Source: an uncultured Verrucomicrobiales bacterium (GTDB taxonomy: Bacteria; Verrucomicrobiota; Verrucomicrobiia; Verrucomicrobiales; DEV007). Taken from it: 64,000 bases of DNA. Positions within the stretch are counted from its first letter, which is position 1; each line of letters starts with the position of its first letter. Where the stretch lies: positions 1 through 64,000 of the forward strand of contig CALAHF010000104.1 of assembly GCA_937891465.1 (NCBI GenBank). The letters run 5' to 3'. The notes beneath the pieces were generated by a model. It had not been told where the DNA came from. It saw nothing but the letters and a program-made list of their open reading frames with translations, and ran no database searches. The translations under genes were made by a program, and so were the position numbers. Positions 8,721 to 18,033 of the stretch are shown here, piece by piece.

Positions 8721-9461
8721 TCACATGGTTTTCTCGTCTTCAGCAGCGGGAGCTTCGGTTTCTCCACCATCGCCGTCACCTTCCATCACGATTCCGGATT
8801 CGGCGGCGAAATCAGCCAACGCCATTTCTTCGAGAGCAGAACGCTCAGCTTCCATTTCAACGAGGTCGGTTGTGTCGATGCTGTCTTTAGCAACGCGAGC
8901 GCGGCCTTTGGCTTCTTCTTTCTCCTCGCGAACCATTTCTTCAAGGCGATTCAAGGTATCGCCTGCACCGCCGATTTCATTGATCATCCCGGCAGCCATT
9001 TCATTGAGCTCAGCGGTAGCTTTGGCGATTTTGGTTTCTGAAATATTGCGCTTGAGCGATTCAATTTTGTCGCGAGCAGCTTTCACTGCGATGTCGCGGG
9101 AACGCTTTAATTCCTCATAAGTTTTTTCCGCCGCTTCCATCTGCTCAACATTGGAAGCATGGTCATCCTTCACTTTTTGAAGTTTAAGCGCGTATTCACC
9201 GGCGAGTTTACGGTTACCGGCCTTGAGGTGAGCGGAGGTTTTTGCGGTTAATTCTTTCGACTCGCGACGCTCTTTTTCGACCTGCGAAATTAGGCGCTCA
9301 CAAAGGCCTGCGTGAGCAGCAAGACCTTTGTTATACTCAGAAATTTGTTTTCTCAGGTTTTCCTTTTCAACATTGAGAAGTGCTTCAGGATTTTGTTTTT
9401 CGAGACCAGTTACAAAAAGACCGAAAAAGCCGCGGATGAGATTGCCAATGCGTTTGAACAT
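8721..9461 (-). CDS. PspA/IM30 family protein
   Basis: 246 residues, almost entirely predicted helix and coiled coil. The amphipathic N-terminus MFKRIGNLIRGFFGLFVTGL is the membrane-touching helix of PspA/IM30 proteins, followed by long Glu/Lys-rich helices (about 25-200). The C-terminal tail is acidic and low in complexity (GDGDGGETEAPAAEDEK). The family forms ESCRT-III-like assemblies that protect the inner membrane under stress. No psp regulators lie alongside; the neighbours are a divergent UDG-like gene and a pseudogene. The acidic tail is not typical of E. coli PspA. Confidence 0.85.
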   Translation of the reverse strand: MFKRIGNLIRGFFGLFVTGLEKQNPEALLNVEKENLRKQISEYNKGLAAHAGLCERLISQVEKERRESKELTAKTSAHLKAGNRKLAGEYALKLQKVKDDHASNVEQMEAAEKTYEELKRSRDIAVKAARDKIESLKRNISETKIAKATAELNEMAAGMINEIGGAGDTLNRLEEMVREEKEEAKGRARVAKDSIDTTDLVEMEAERSALEEMALADFAAESGIVMEGDGDGGETEAPAAEDEKTM

Positions 9462-9594
9462 GATTTAAGACGGGTGGGTTTGGATTAGATAATGAGACTA
9501 CAAATGAGACGGAATCACAAGCCAGTTTTCGGGGAGACACGATTACAAATTGCCGTTGCCTTTGTAGTATCCGATTGCACACTGAATTTCTGCC

Positions 9595-10587
9595 ATGGTG
9601 ACGACTCCTTCTGAACTCAATCACGCGCTTTATTCGCTCCGCGACTTGCTGGCTCGCCGCCGTGAGCAAGGAGTGGAAGGGATTGTGTTATCGCCGGAAT
9701 CGCTGGATCAACTGGCATTCCTACCGACAACACTGATGAAGATGTCGGCCTCAGCGCCCGCATCAGCAGCGGCTCCAGCCGCAATGACGGAAACGGGGCC
9801 TTCTGTCGAAGCGGAAACTGTGATCCCGCTGATGGCTTCAAATCCTGCACCTGAAGCCACTGCTGCGGAAACTCCTGTAATCGAACACGCCTCACCGGAA
9901 TATTCTTCAGCTGCACGGGGAATCGAAATATTGAATCCGGAAGGATCCACGAAGCGGGAGAAGTTGAACAATTTATACCGCATGGCAAAAGCGAGCGAAG
10001 CGGCTCGAAAGTTGGAGTCACTCCGCGACCAGCTGGTATTTGCGACAGGGAATCCCGAGGCGGGCCTCATGATTGTCGGTGATGCACCCGATGCGGAAGA
10101 CGAAAAACAAAAGAAGCCATTCGTCGGACCCGCGGGTCAAAAGCTCGATGGAATCGTAAAGGCGATGGGCTTGAGCCGCGATGAAATCTACATTTCGAAC
10201 ATCGTTAAATTTCGTCCCATGATCGGCGATGGCCGCTTTCAGGGGCCAAAAAACCGGAAGCCAACTCCCGAAGAAATGGCGGCTTCCGTAAAATACATCA
10301 TGGCTGAAATCGAGATCGTAAAACCTAAAGCGATTATCGCCTGTGGTGGAACGGCAGCTGAGGGGTTGCTCGATTTGAGTGGATCGGTCAGCCGAATGCG
10401 GGGACAGTTTTATGAGCTGAACGGTATACCTGTCATGGTGACGTATCATCCGAGCTATCTTCTTCGGGCCGAATCTGACCCGGACAAAGGACGTCCGAAA
10501 AAGCGAATGGTCTGGGAAGACATGTTGCTAGTGATGGAAAAAATGGGACTGACGATTTCAGAAACGCAGCGATCTTATTTCACATGA
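9595..10587 (+). CDS. Uracil-DNA glycosylase superfamily protein (family 4-like) lacking Fe-S cysteines
   Basis: 330 residues. An N-terminal region of about 110 residues, partly Ala/Pro/Glu-rich, precedes a UDG-like domain with GDAPDAEDEKQKKPFVGPAG (from residue 162), a central NIVKFRPMIGDG, IIACGGTAAEGLL, and the motif-2 equivalent HPSYLLR (285-291). Family 4 enzymes bind a 4Fe-4S cluster through four Cys, including one in the KCRP motif and one shortly after. Here these are Phe206 and Ser231, and the N-terminal Cys pair is also absent. The fold is recognisable, but activity on uracil is uncertain. The downstream membrane-protein gene overlaps its stop by four bases. Confidence 0.83.
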   Translation: MVTTPSELNHALYSLRDLLARRREQGVEGIVLSPESLDQLAFLPTTLMKMSASAPASAAAPAAMTETGPSVEAETVIPLMASNPAPEATAAETPVIEHASPEYSSAARGIEILNPEGSTKREKLNNLYRMAKASEAARKLESLRDQLVFATGNPEAGLMIVGDAPDAEDEKQKKPFVGPAGQKLDGIVKAMGLSRDEIYISNIVKFRPMIGDGRFQGPKNRKPTPEEMAASVKYIMAEIEIVKPKAIIACGGTAAEGLLDLSGSVSRMRGQFYELNGIPVMVTYHPSYLLRAESDPDKGRPKKRMVWEDMLLVMEKMGLTISETQRSYFT

Positions 10588-11369
10588 GCGAAGACAGTGC
10601 CGAAAGTCCAAAATCCTCAGCCAGTTCCCCGTGGGCAAAAGTATTCTGGCTTTTCGTGTTGCTGCTTCTCCCCGGTTTGATTGTTTTCGGCGCTTTTATT
10701 TGGCTAGGTAAACAATCGATCGATGCTACGAAAGAAACCGTCGTCGAACTTTTCAAACCCGGGGAAACCGTTCAGACCTTTCACGAATGGCGCGAACTCG
10801 AGGTGGCTGGAAATGAAGGCAATATTCTTGAAGTTGCGACCGCAGAGGCGACGGAAGAATTTACCCGAAAAACAAACGTCGAGTGGTTTGGAGCAATCAT
10901 GCCACTTGGCACTACCGTTTCTGAAATCACCGTTCCTGCGACGTATCGGTTTCACATCGATTTAAATGGCGATTGGTTCGTCGAATCTGACGGATCGCGT
11001 TTGATGGTCATCGCTCCAAAGCTCAAGCCGAGTTTGCCAGTGGCCTTTGATTCAGGGAAAATGCGGAAGAAAACAAAATCGGGTTGGGGCCGATGGGATA
11101 AGCATGATAATCTCGAAGCACTTGAGCGAGACATTACCTTGAAGCTGAATTTACGAGCGAGCGATGCAAAAACGTTGTCGAAAGCTCGCGACGAATCGCG
11201 GTTGGCAGTCGCCAAGTTTTTGAAGCGCTGGCTGTTGACTCAAGACGTCTGGGCAGCTGGTCGATTCGAAGAAATTGTTGTCATTTTCGAAGATGAAAAA
11301 GGCATGTCATTGATGAACACGCCGGCGACAATGAAATTTGAGGTTCCAAAATTGGAGCCTATTGAGTAA
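10584..11369 (+). CDS. Single-pass membrane protein, possibly DUF4230-like
   Basis: 261 residues. A short Ser-rich cytoplasmic N-terminus and one transmembrane helix (about 18-42, VFWLFVLLLLPGLIVFGAFI) are followed by a soluble outer domain with TYRFHIDLNGDWFVESDGSR, an IAPKLKPSLP motif, and an amphipathic helix SKARDESRLAVAKFLKRWLL. This order (anchor, beta region, Arg-rich helix) resembles DUF4230 proteins, but the match is by eye only. It starts with ATG overlapping the UDG-like stop as ATGA, so the two are translationally coupled. Function is unknown. Confidence 0.7.
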   Translation: MSEDSAESPKSSASSPWAKVFWLFVLLLLPGLIVFGAFIWLGKQSIDATKETVVELFKPGETVQTFHEWRELEVAGNEGNILEVATAEATEEFTRKTNVEWFGAIMPLGTTVSEITVPATYRFHIDLNGDWFVESDGSRLMVIAPKLKPSLPVAFDSGKMRKKTKSGWGRWDKHDNLEALERDITLKLNLRASDAKTLSKARDESRLAVAKFLKRWLLTQDVWAAGRFEEIVVIFEDEKGMSLMNTPATMKFEVPKLEPIE

Positions 11370-11477
11370 ATTACCGAGCCTGATCGCGGCTGAATTGCCG
11401 AGCGAGCCTTCAATGCGCCATCGGGCCGTCTTGACCGATCCCCTCACCTTTCTTGAAATCAGATATACCGCGACTTC

Positions 11478-12857
11478 ATGAAAATTTCGATCTTCAGCTA
11501 TCTCGCTCTCGCCTTCGCTTTTGTGACGGCGGGAAATCTATTCTCACAAGACGCTGGTTCATTTCAGTGGTCTTTCCGCGCAGGTGGCGAAGGGAATGAC
11601 AAAATCAGAGGAGCCTGTGCAGCCGCAAATGGCGGTGTATTTGTGACCGGAGAAATCACGGGCGAAACTGATTTCGGGCCTCATATGTTGAAGTCCGCCG
11701 GCAGTCTCGATTTCGTGCTCGCGAAAATTGATCAAGCTGGCGAAGTCATTTGGGCGGTGCGAACGGGTGGCGCGGAAATTGATCGCGGCTATGCGGTTTC
11801 ACCGGATGAGGATGGCGGTTGTTTCGTAACAGGTCATTTTCAAAGCGAAACGATCAGGTTCGGAGACGTGAAGCTCACAAATAGCGGAGACTACGATGGG
11901 TTCATTGCTCGATTTAATGAATCAGGAAAATGCCTCTGGGCACAGCGGTTTGGCGGAGAAAACTACGATTTTGGCCATGGAATTTCCACGGGGTCGGATG
12001 GAAATGTCGTGGTTTCGGGAACGATCGCGAATCTGGGCGACATTGGTGGAAAGGTGATCGGGCGGGAGAAATCGCGTTCCGCAGTGGTCGCGAAATTTTC
12101 TCCTGACGGTGAAATGATTTGGTCGGCGGCTGCGACTGGACCGGGAATCAGCGGCCACAATGTGACGGTCGGCAGCGATGGATTGATTTATCTGGCCGCT
12201 TTTGGACGCGGAAAAATTGACTGGTCGGATACCGTTTCTACCACCAGCAAAATTCAAGACATCGGCCTTGCAAAATACAACGCGAATGGCGAGTTCCAGT
12301 GGGTGAAACAAGCGGGAGGCGAATCAAATGGCGCGTCGACGGGAGTTTCTGTAGATGAAAAAACCGGAAATATTTGTCTGTCCGGAATGTTCAAAGGCAC
12401 CGCCCGATTTGGTGATTCCGAATTCACATCGCACGGTGGGAATGATTTTTTCGTAGCCGTTTATTCTTCCGACGGCGACGTTTTGAACGCGCATCATGGC
12501 GGCGGGTTGGAAACAGATTACGCGCTTGGTTCAGCTGCGTTGCCGAACGGCGGTGGATTTGTGATCACAGGCGAAATAACGAAAGCAGCGAATTTCAACG
12601 GTAAGAAATTCACAACCACCGGTGAACGGGACGCTTACATTCTGGAGCTTTCGCCTGACGGCAGCGTCGTGAAATCGTTTATTCTTGCAGGGGGAAAAGA
12701 TCATGATCTCAGCTACGCGATCGCTGCGACTTCCGACGGCGGAGTGGTGATTTCCGGCGCTTTTCGAAACGAAACGCAATTTGGCGCGACGTCGCTGACC
12801 GCAAAAAAGGGGAACGACATTTTCGTCTCCAAATATCAATCAAGCGCGGCGAAGTGA
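11478..12857 (+). CDS. Secreted beta-propeller-like repeat protein (SBBP-type)
   Basis: 459 residues with a signal peptide (MKISIFSYLALAFAFVTAGN, cleavage near NLFSQDA). The mature part consists of about eight units of roughly 50 residues, each with the pattern GGx-x-D-x-x-x-G, dGGxxVTGxf, FGxxxLxxxGxxDxFvAkl and GexxWa. Examples are GGCFVTGHFQSETIRFGD and GGFVITGEITKAANFNG. This is typical of SBBP/beta-propeller repeats found in exported PVC and Bacteroidetes proteins. No enzymatic residues are apparent. It stands alone between the UDG-like operon and polA. Confidence 0.78.
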   Translation: MKISIFSYLALAFAFVTAGNLFSQDAGSFQWSFRAGGEGNDKIRGACAAANGGVFVTGEITGETDFGPHMLKSAGSLDFVLAKIDQAGEVIWAVRTGGAEIDRGYAVSPDEDGGCFVTGHFQSETIRFGDVKLTNSGDYDGFIARFNESGKCLWAQRFGGENYDFGHGISTGSDGNVVVSGTIANLGDIGGKVIGREKSRSAVVAKFSPDGEMIWSAAATGPGISGHNVTVGSDGLIYLAAFGRGKIDWSDTVSTTSKIQDIGLAKYNANGEFQWVKQAGGESNGASTGVSVDEKTGNICLSGMFKGTARFGDSEFTSHGGNDFFVAVYSSDGDVLNAHHGGGLETDYALGSAALPNGGGFVITGEITKAANFNGKKFTTTGERDAYILELSPDGSVVKSFILAGGKDHDLSYAIAATSDGGVVISGAFRNETQFGATSLTAKKGNDIFVSKYQSSAAK

Positions 12858-12886
12858 TCGGCAAAAGAATTTCACGAACTGCCCCT

Positions 12887-12919
12887 ATTGAATCAACGAA
12901 CCAACTCTGCCAGATCACG
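12887..12919 (+). repeat. Intergenic palindrome family, copy 3
   Basis: Degenerate copy: ATTGAATCAACGAACC followed by AACTCTGCCAGATCACG, located 123 bases upstream of polA. The loop core ATCAACGAAC is well kept and the right arm is diverged. Confidence 0.6.
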
Positions 12920-13041
12920 TCCGGGTTCAGCCGTTGAATTTGAGGGAAAACGTTGTCGTGAATTGGTGGGGTTCAGTCAGGCGTATGCCGGTTTTTTCCT
13001 ACTGTTGATTCGTTTCGCCGTCGTGCCTATCATCAGGAATC

Positions 13042-15939
13042 ATGGCGGATTCTGAAACCTCATCTCCCAAACGGCTCTTTCTTCTCGATGGCATGGCGCT
13101 CATGTATCGGGCGCATTTTGGGCTGATTCGATCGCCGATCTTTACCTCGGGCGGATTCAACGCATCCGGCGTTTTTGGCTTTGCTAATACGCTGCTCGAA
13201 TTGATGGACAAGCAGGCGCCAACTCACCTCGCTGTCGCGTTTGATACTTCGGAGCCAACTCCGCGGCATGAGATGTATCCCGAATACAAAGCGAATCGAG
13301 ATGCCATGCCGGAGGATCTGGCGTTGCAAATCCCGGAGGTGAAACGCCTGATTCGAGCTTTCAACATTCCGGTGATTGAGTGCCCTGGCTGGGAGGCGGA
13401 TGACACGATCGGAACGCTGGCGCAGCGGGCGGAAAAGGAAGATGAAAATTTCGAGATCTTCATGGTCACGCCGGATAAAGATTTTGCTCAGCTGGTGACG
13501 GATCGGATCAAGATTTACAAACCGGGAATGCGGGGCGGTGATTTTGAGATTCTCGACGTGGAAGCGATCAAAAAGAAATGGGAGGTCGAGACTCCTGAAC
13601 AGGTCGTGGATATTTTGGGACTGTGGGGAGATGCGTCGGACAACATTCCGGGGGTGCCGGGGATTGGCGAGAAGACCGCGAAAAAGTTGATGGCGCTCTA
13701 CGGCAGTGTCGAGGGGCTTTTGGAAAACACCGACAAACTGAAAGGTAAGCAGAAAGAGAACGTGGAGAATAATGTGGAGCAAGCCTTGCTGTCGAAAAAA
13801 TTGGTCAAGATCATGCTCGATGCGCCGGTCGACGTGACGTTCGAAGAGCTCGAAATCACGCCCCGCGACGACGGGGCGCTGAAGGATTTGTTTGTCGAGT
13901 GGGAGTTCAATCAGCTCGGTAAACGCTTGTTTGGTAATGATTTCCAGGCAGGCCGAGGTCACAAAACGGTGAAGCAAGCGGACGGCTCGCTGAAAGGGGA
14001 GCAATCGAATTTCGCTGAGCTGAAAACGATTCAGGACGTTAGGAAGTCATACGAATATTTTCCGCCGGACGATGCGAAAGGGCGTGCTGAGGCGATCCAA
14101 AAAATCGGAGACCAGCAGTCTTTTTGCTTCGATCTGGAAACCGATGGACTGGACGAAAAAGTCGCGAACATCATCGGCGTCGCATTTTCATGGAAGGCCA
14201 ACACGGGAATCTACATCGGCTTTCCCGGCGATGAAGCGGGAGCCAAGGCAATCTTAGAAGAACTGCGGCCTGTTTTGACTGATCCGTTCACGGAAAAAAT
14301 CGGCCACAATCTAAAGTTCGATGTCGGTGTGTTGCATTGGAATGGATTGAAGATCGATGGCCAGCTCTTCGACACCATGTTGGCGCACACCTTGGTGGAG
14401 CCGGATCTGCGGCATAAAATGGATTACCTGTCGGAGCAGTATTTAGGATACACGCCGATCAAATACGAGGACGTGTTTGCAAAAGACCAGCCCGCAGAAA
14501 AAGAAAAAGCCAAGGATGGCGAAGCGAATGATCCCAAAGCGGGGCAACTCGATATGTTCGGCGAATTGGTGCTGGAAGCAGAACCCGAGCCCGAAGCGCC
14601 AACGGGGCCTGCTTTTGTGAACATCGCCGAATATGCAGCGGAAGATGCAGATGTGGCCTGGCAGCTGGCGGAAATTTTGCGCGAGAAGCTGAAGGAGTTT
14701 GGTCAGGAAGCCTTGTTCTTCGGCGTGGAATCACCCCTGACGCCGGTTCTTGTTGCGATGGAGGCGGAAGGAATTCGCGTCGATACTGATATATTATCGG
14801 AGATCGGCGAAGTCCTCGGCAAAAACATCAAGCTAATGGAGCAAAAGGTCTACGACGCGGCGGGCGAAGAATTCAATGTCGCGTCGCCGAAGCAAGTTGG
14901 AGAGATTTTGTTCGATAAATTGAAACTGGTCGAGAAGCCGAAGAAAACCAAAACCGGCCAATACAAAACTGATGAGCAAACGCTTTCGGGATTGTCGGTG
15001 GAGCACCAAATCGTGCGGGATTTACTGGCCTTTCGAGAGGCCTCGAAATTAAAGAGCACCTATGTCGATGCGTTGCCGAATTCAATTTTTCCGAAAACCG
15101 GCCGGATTCACACCACGTTTCATCAGCTGATGACGGCGACAGGACGATTGGCCTCGAACGATCCGAATTTGCAAAACATCCCGATTCGGACGGAACAGGG
15201 GCGAGAAATTCGAAAGGCGTTTGTGCCGCGCGATGCCGATCATATTTTGATGGCGGCCGACTATTCTCAAATCGAGTTACGCGTCATGGCATCGCTTTGC
15301 GAAGATCCTGCGATGATGGAAGCCTTTGAAACCGGTGTGGATATTCACCAGGCAACTGCCGCGCGGGTTTTTGGAGTGGAATTGGACGCGGTGGAGTCAT
15401 CAATGCGGAGAAAAGCGAAGATGGTGAACTTTGGAATCATCTACGGCATCTCGGCCTTCGGTTTGGCCCAACGGCTTGGAGGCGAAGTTTCACGATCGGA
15501 GGCTGGCGAAATCATCGAGGAATATTTTAAGCAGTATCCGAAGGTAAAAGAGTTTCAGGAATCAACGATCGAAGCGGCTCAGAAAAACGGTTATGTCGAG
15601 ACGATCACGCATCGCCGGCGTTATCTGCGCGACATCAATTCACGAAGCTTCATGATGAAAAGCGCCTCGGAGCGGATTGCAGTGAACACCCCGATTCAAG
15701 GCACTGCGGCAGATATGATCAAAATCGCGATGACCCGTGTGGCCCGTGCTCTTGACGACGGCGGCTTCAAAACACGAATGCTGTTGCAGGTTCACGATGA
15801 ATTGGTCTTCGACATGCGACGGGATGAAGAAGCTGAAGTGACACCGCTTGTTGTCGAGTGCATGAAATCATCCCTGCCGTTGAAAGTCCCTATTTTGGTG
15901 GAAACCGGCACCGGTGAGAACTGGCTGGATGCTCATTGA
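13042..15939 (+). CDS. polA: DNA polymerase I
   Basis: 965 residues with all three PolA domains. The 5' nuclease domain (about 1-300) has FLLDGMALMYRAHFG, ECPGWEADDTIGTLA and VTPDKDFAQLV. The 3'-5' exonuclease keeps its metal ligands: FDLET (Asp364, Glu366), GHNLKFDVG and YAAEDADV, so proofreading is probably intact. The family A polymerase domain has motif A DYSQIELR (Asp740), the O-helix RRKAKMVNFGIIYGIS, and motif C VHDELVFD (Asp919, Glu920). An acidic insert of about 40 residues (around 480-520) separates exonuclease segments. The start ATG fits the family N-terminus. Monocistronic as far as can be seen. Confidence 0.97.
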   Translation: MADSETSSPKRLFLLDGMALMYRAHFGLIRSPIFTSGGFNASGVFGFANTLLELMDKQAPTHLAVAFDTSEPTPRHEMYPEYKANRDAMPEDLALQIPEVKRLIRAFNIPVIECPGWEADDTIGTLAQRAEKEDENFEIFMVTPDKDFAQLVTDRIKIYKPGMRGGDFEILDVEAIKKKWEVETPEQVVDILGLWGDASDNIPGVPGIGEKTAKKLMALYGSVEGLLENTDKLKGKQKENVENNVEQALLSKKLVKIMLDAPVDVTFEELEITPRDDGALKDLFVEWEFNQLGKRLFGNDFQAGRGHKTVKQADGSLKGEQSNFAELKTIQDVRKSYEYFPPDDAKGRAEAIQKIGDQQSFCFDLETDGLDEKVANIIGVAFSWKANTGIYIGFPGDEAGAKAILEELRPVLTDPFTEKIGHNLKFDVGVLHWNGLKIDGQLFDTMLAHTLVEPDLRHKMDYLSEQYLGYTPIKYEDVFAKDQPAEKEKAKDGEANDPKAGQLDMFGELVLEAEPEPEAPTGPAFVNIAEYAAEDADVAWQLAEILREKLKEFGQEALFFGVESPLTPVLVAMEAEGIRVDTDILSEIGEVLGKNIKLMEQKVYDAAGEEFNVASPKQVGEILFDKLKLVEKPKKTKTGQYKTDEQTLSGLSVEHQIVRDLLAFREASKLKSTYVDALPNSIFPKTGRIHTTFHQLMTATGRLASNDPNLQNIPIRTEQGREIRKAFVPRDADHILMAADYSQIELRVMASLCEDPAMMEAFETGVDIHQATAARVFGVELDAVESSMRRKAKMVNFGIIYGISAFGLAQRLGGEVSRSEAGEIIEEYFKQYPKVKEFQESTIEAAQKNGYVETITHRRRYLRDINSRSFMMKSASERIAVNTPIQGTAADMIKIAMTRVARALDDGGFKTRMLLQVHDELVFDMRRDEEAEVTPLVVECMKSSLPLKVPILVETGTGENWLDAH

Positions 15940-16095
15940 TTGGTTTCTATGAATTGCTGCTCTTACTGGGCATCAGTCACTTCCGTGTAGTTCATTCTTT
16001 TTGGAATCATTCATGCCGGACGATGAAATCGATGGAAGAACGGATTTCTTTATTTTGCCCTGCTCGTATGATAAAGCTCCCTCTCCTCAAACTTT

Positions 16096-16524
16096 ATGAT
16101 TCTCGATAGCATTTCCGTCTATTTCAGCAACGCAGCCACCGATGCGCTTGGCTACGAGCATGTGGAGGGAAAGCTTTATTGCGGAAGGGATACGGTGGAG
16201 CTTCATTTTAAGGAGCGGGATCGGGCTTTTAAAAAGTCGGATCCGGAAACGGTTGAGTTTGAGTACAAAGAAATCGAAAAAGTCGTGTTTCTGGGAGGGT
16301 GGTTCAAACCGAAGATCCTGGAAGTGAGCACAACGTGCCCTGATAAATTTAAAGATTTCCCCGGAGCAGATGTTGGCAGGGTCGAGCTTCAGGTTTCGAA
16401 AAAATCCATCGTCGATGCAAAGAAAGTCGCCTCGTTCATCGATTACAAACACTCCGAAGCCTATTTGATGGAATCAAATGATCGACTGGATGAGAAGCGG
16501 GGGGATTTGGAATCTGGAATATGA
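16096..16524 (+). CDS. Small protein with PH-like domain character
   Basis: 142 residues, no signal peptide or membrane helix. The body reads as a beta-rich PH/GRAM-like fold: KLYCGRDTVELHFKERDRAF, FEYKEIEKVVFLGGWFKPK, LEVSTTCPDKFKDFPGADVG, then a helix KSIVDAKKVASFIDY. This is a judgement from strand pattern rather than a recognised family. The last four bases overlap the start of the polytopic membrane protein at 16521, so the two are coupled and may act together. The decayed paralogue at 7122 has no such partner upstream. Confidence 0.65.
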   Translation: MILDSISVYFSNAATDALGYEHVEGKLYCGRDTVELHFKERDRAFKKSDPETVEFEYKEIEKVVFLGGWFKPKILEVSTTCPDKFKDFPGADVGRVELQVSKKSIVDAKKVASFIDYKHSEAYLMESNDRLDEKRGDLESGI

Positions 16525-18023
16525 GTTTTTCGAGAGAAACGGCTCCGATTTCGGCTGGAAAACGAAACAACACCGCCAAAAAATGGATCGCTTTCGGGGG
16601 ATTCTTGATTGGTTTTGTGTGGCTCTATTTTTATTTGGGAACCCATCTCGTTTATCAGACCAATCGAGACCGGCTCAATTACGATCAGCAGCATAACATC
16701 ACTTTGGCTTTTACAGCGATCGAACGAGCTGAGCAATCGATTCAGCCGGGCGAAAGTATTACGTCAGCGATGTGGCGTTCATTTCCCCATTACACCGATG
16801 GCGTAGTGAATCCGTTGTGGCCGTGGGTCGCGTCCAAGTTTGCCGACACCGATCACGATCGATTTTTTGAGAAGGGAAAATGGTTCAACGTCACCGTGAC
16901 GTGTGCCTTTTTGGTGCTCGTGGGAGTCCTCGCAGCCAGGGCATTCTCGTTTGTTTCGGCAAGTATCTTGATGCTTCTAGGTGGGCTCGGAGCCATGCTG
17001 CCGCGGGCGGCTTATTTTCAGCCCGAGCCGATCTATTACATTCTGTTCCTGCTTTCGTGGATCTGTGCCCTCAGTTTGTTGCGAAAAAACAGCCTCTGGC
17101 TCTACGGAATGTTGGGATTTCTCTTTGGGCTCTCTTTCCTCGCAAAAGGAGGCTGGCAGCCGTTCGCCCTGGTTTTTGTCGGCGTTTCGTTTTTGCGATT
17201 TCTGGTTTCGATCATTCAAGGCCGTTGGCGGGGAGACGAAGACGAGCGGTGGAGTTTGCCAAATCAGTTTGTCGGCATGGCCGTAATGTTCACGGCGTTC
17301 ATGATGACGGCCGGGCCACGGCTCAGTTTCGCGAGCGATAAATTTGGCGACCCGTTTCACAGTTACCCCGGCTACTGGATGTGGATGGACGATTTCGACG
17401 AAGGCTCCCGTTTTATGGTGAATCATTCTTCAAAGGACGCGCTTAAGGCGATGAAGCCGGAAGAAAAACCGTCGCTGGGGAATTACTTGAAGACTCATGA
17501 TCGCGCGACTTTTATCGAACGGCTTCGATCCGGGACTGAGAAAAAAATGAAGGAACTGATGTTCCCGCCAGAGGTGACGCAAAATAACAAGAAGACCAAA
17601 CTGTGGCGTCAAATACTGCCGCAGCGAGGCTGGCTCTTAATCTGGCTGTTCATCATCCTGGTCGTAATTTCGGTTTTTCATCACATCGCGTGGAGAAACC
17701 GCGACAAACTTGTCTGGCCGGTCGGGTCTCAGAGCGCCCGTTGGATGCTGCTTTTTGCCTTCGGAACATTTACAATCTCCTCACTGGCCTTTGGCTTCTA
17801 CGAACCGATTGGCAAAGGCGACCGGTTTATGCTCGGGCTCTTTTTGCCAATGGTACTGACCTTTATTTGGGTGACCGAGCGTTTTCGTCGGCAGCTCCAG
17901 CGCACTTCGATGGCGAAAAAAGTGAACATTGTTTTTTACAGCATGATGACCGTTCCACTGCTCGTGATCGGTTTTCGCATCATTCAGCTAATCGACACGC
18001 CACTTTTCTGGACGAGCAGTTGA
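16521..18023 (+). CDS. Polytopic membrane protein (possible GT-C/PMT-like), intact paralogue of 7122-8604
   Basis: 500 residues with about ten hydrophobic segments, an extracytoplasmic loop after TM1 containing QHNITLAFTAIERAEQSIQP and PHYTDGVVNPLWPWVASKF, and a large loop (about 275-360) before the last helices. The layout, with an acidic or polar first loop and many helices, recalls GT-C glycosyltransferases of the dolichyl-phosphate-mannose type, but I cannot point to a decisive catalytic motif. The ATG overlaps the upstream PH-like gene as ATGA. It converges on yjbQ with 10 bases between. A decayed copy lies 9 kb upstream. Confidence 0.72.
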   Translation: MSFSRETAPISAGKRNNTAKKWIAFGGFLIGFVWLYFYLGTHLVYQTNRDRLNYDQQHNITLAFTAIERAEQSIQPGESITSAMWRSFPHYTDGVVNPLWPWVASKFADTDHDRFFEKGKWFNVTVTCAFLVLVGVLAARAFSFVSASILMLLGGLGAMLPRAAYFQPEPIYYILFLLSWICALSLLRKNSLWLYGMLGFLFGLSFLAKGGWQPFALVFVGVSFLRFLVSIIQGRWRGDEDERWSLPNQFVGMAVMFTAFMMTAGPRLSFASDKFGDPFHSYPGYWMWMDDFDEGSRFMVNHSSKDALKAMKPEEKPSLGNYLKTHDRATFIERLRSGTEKKMKELMFPPEVTQNNKKTKLWRQILPQRGWLLIWLFIILVVISVFHHIAWRNRDKLVWPVGSQSARWMLLFAFGTFTISSLAFGFYEPIGKGDRFMLGLFLPMVLTFIWVTERFRRQLQRTSMAKKVNIVFYSMMTVPLLVIGFRIIQLIDTPLFWTSS

Positions 18024-18033
18024 TCAATCTGAT

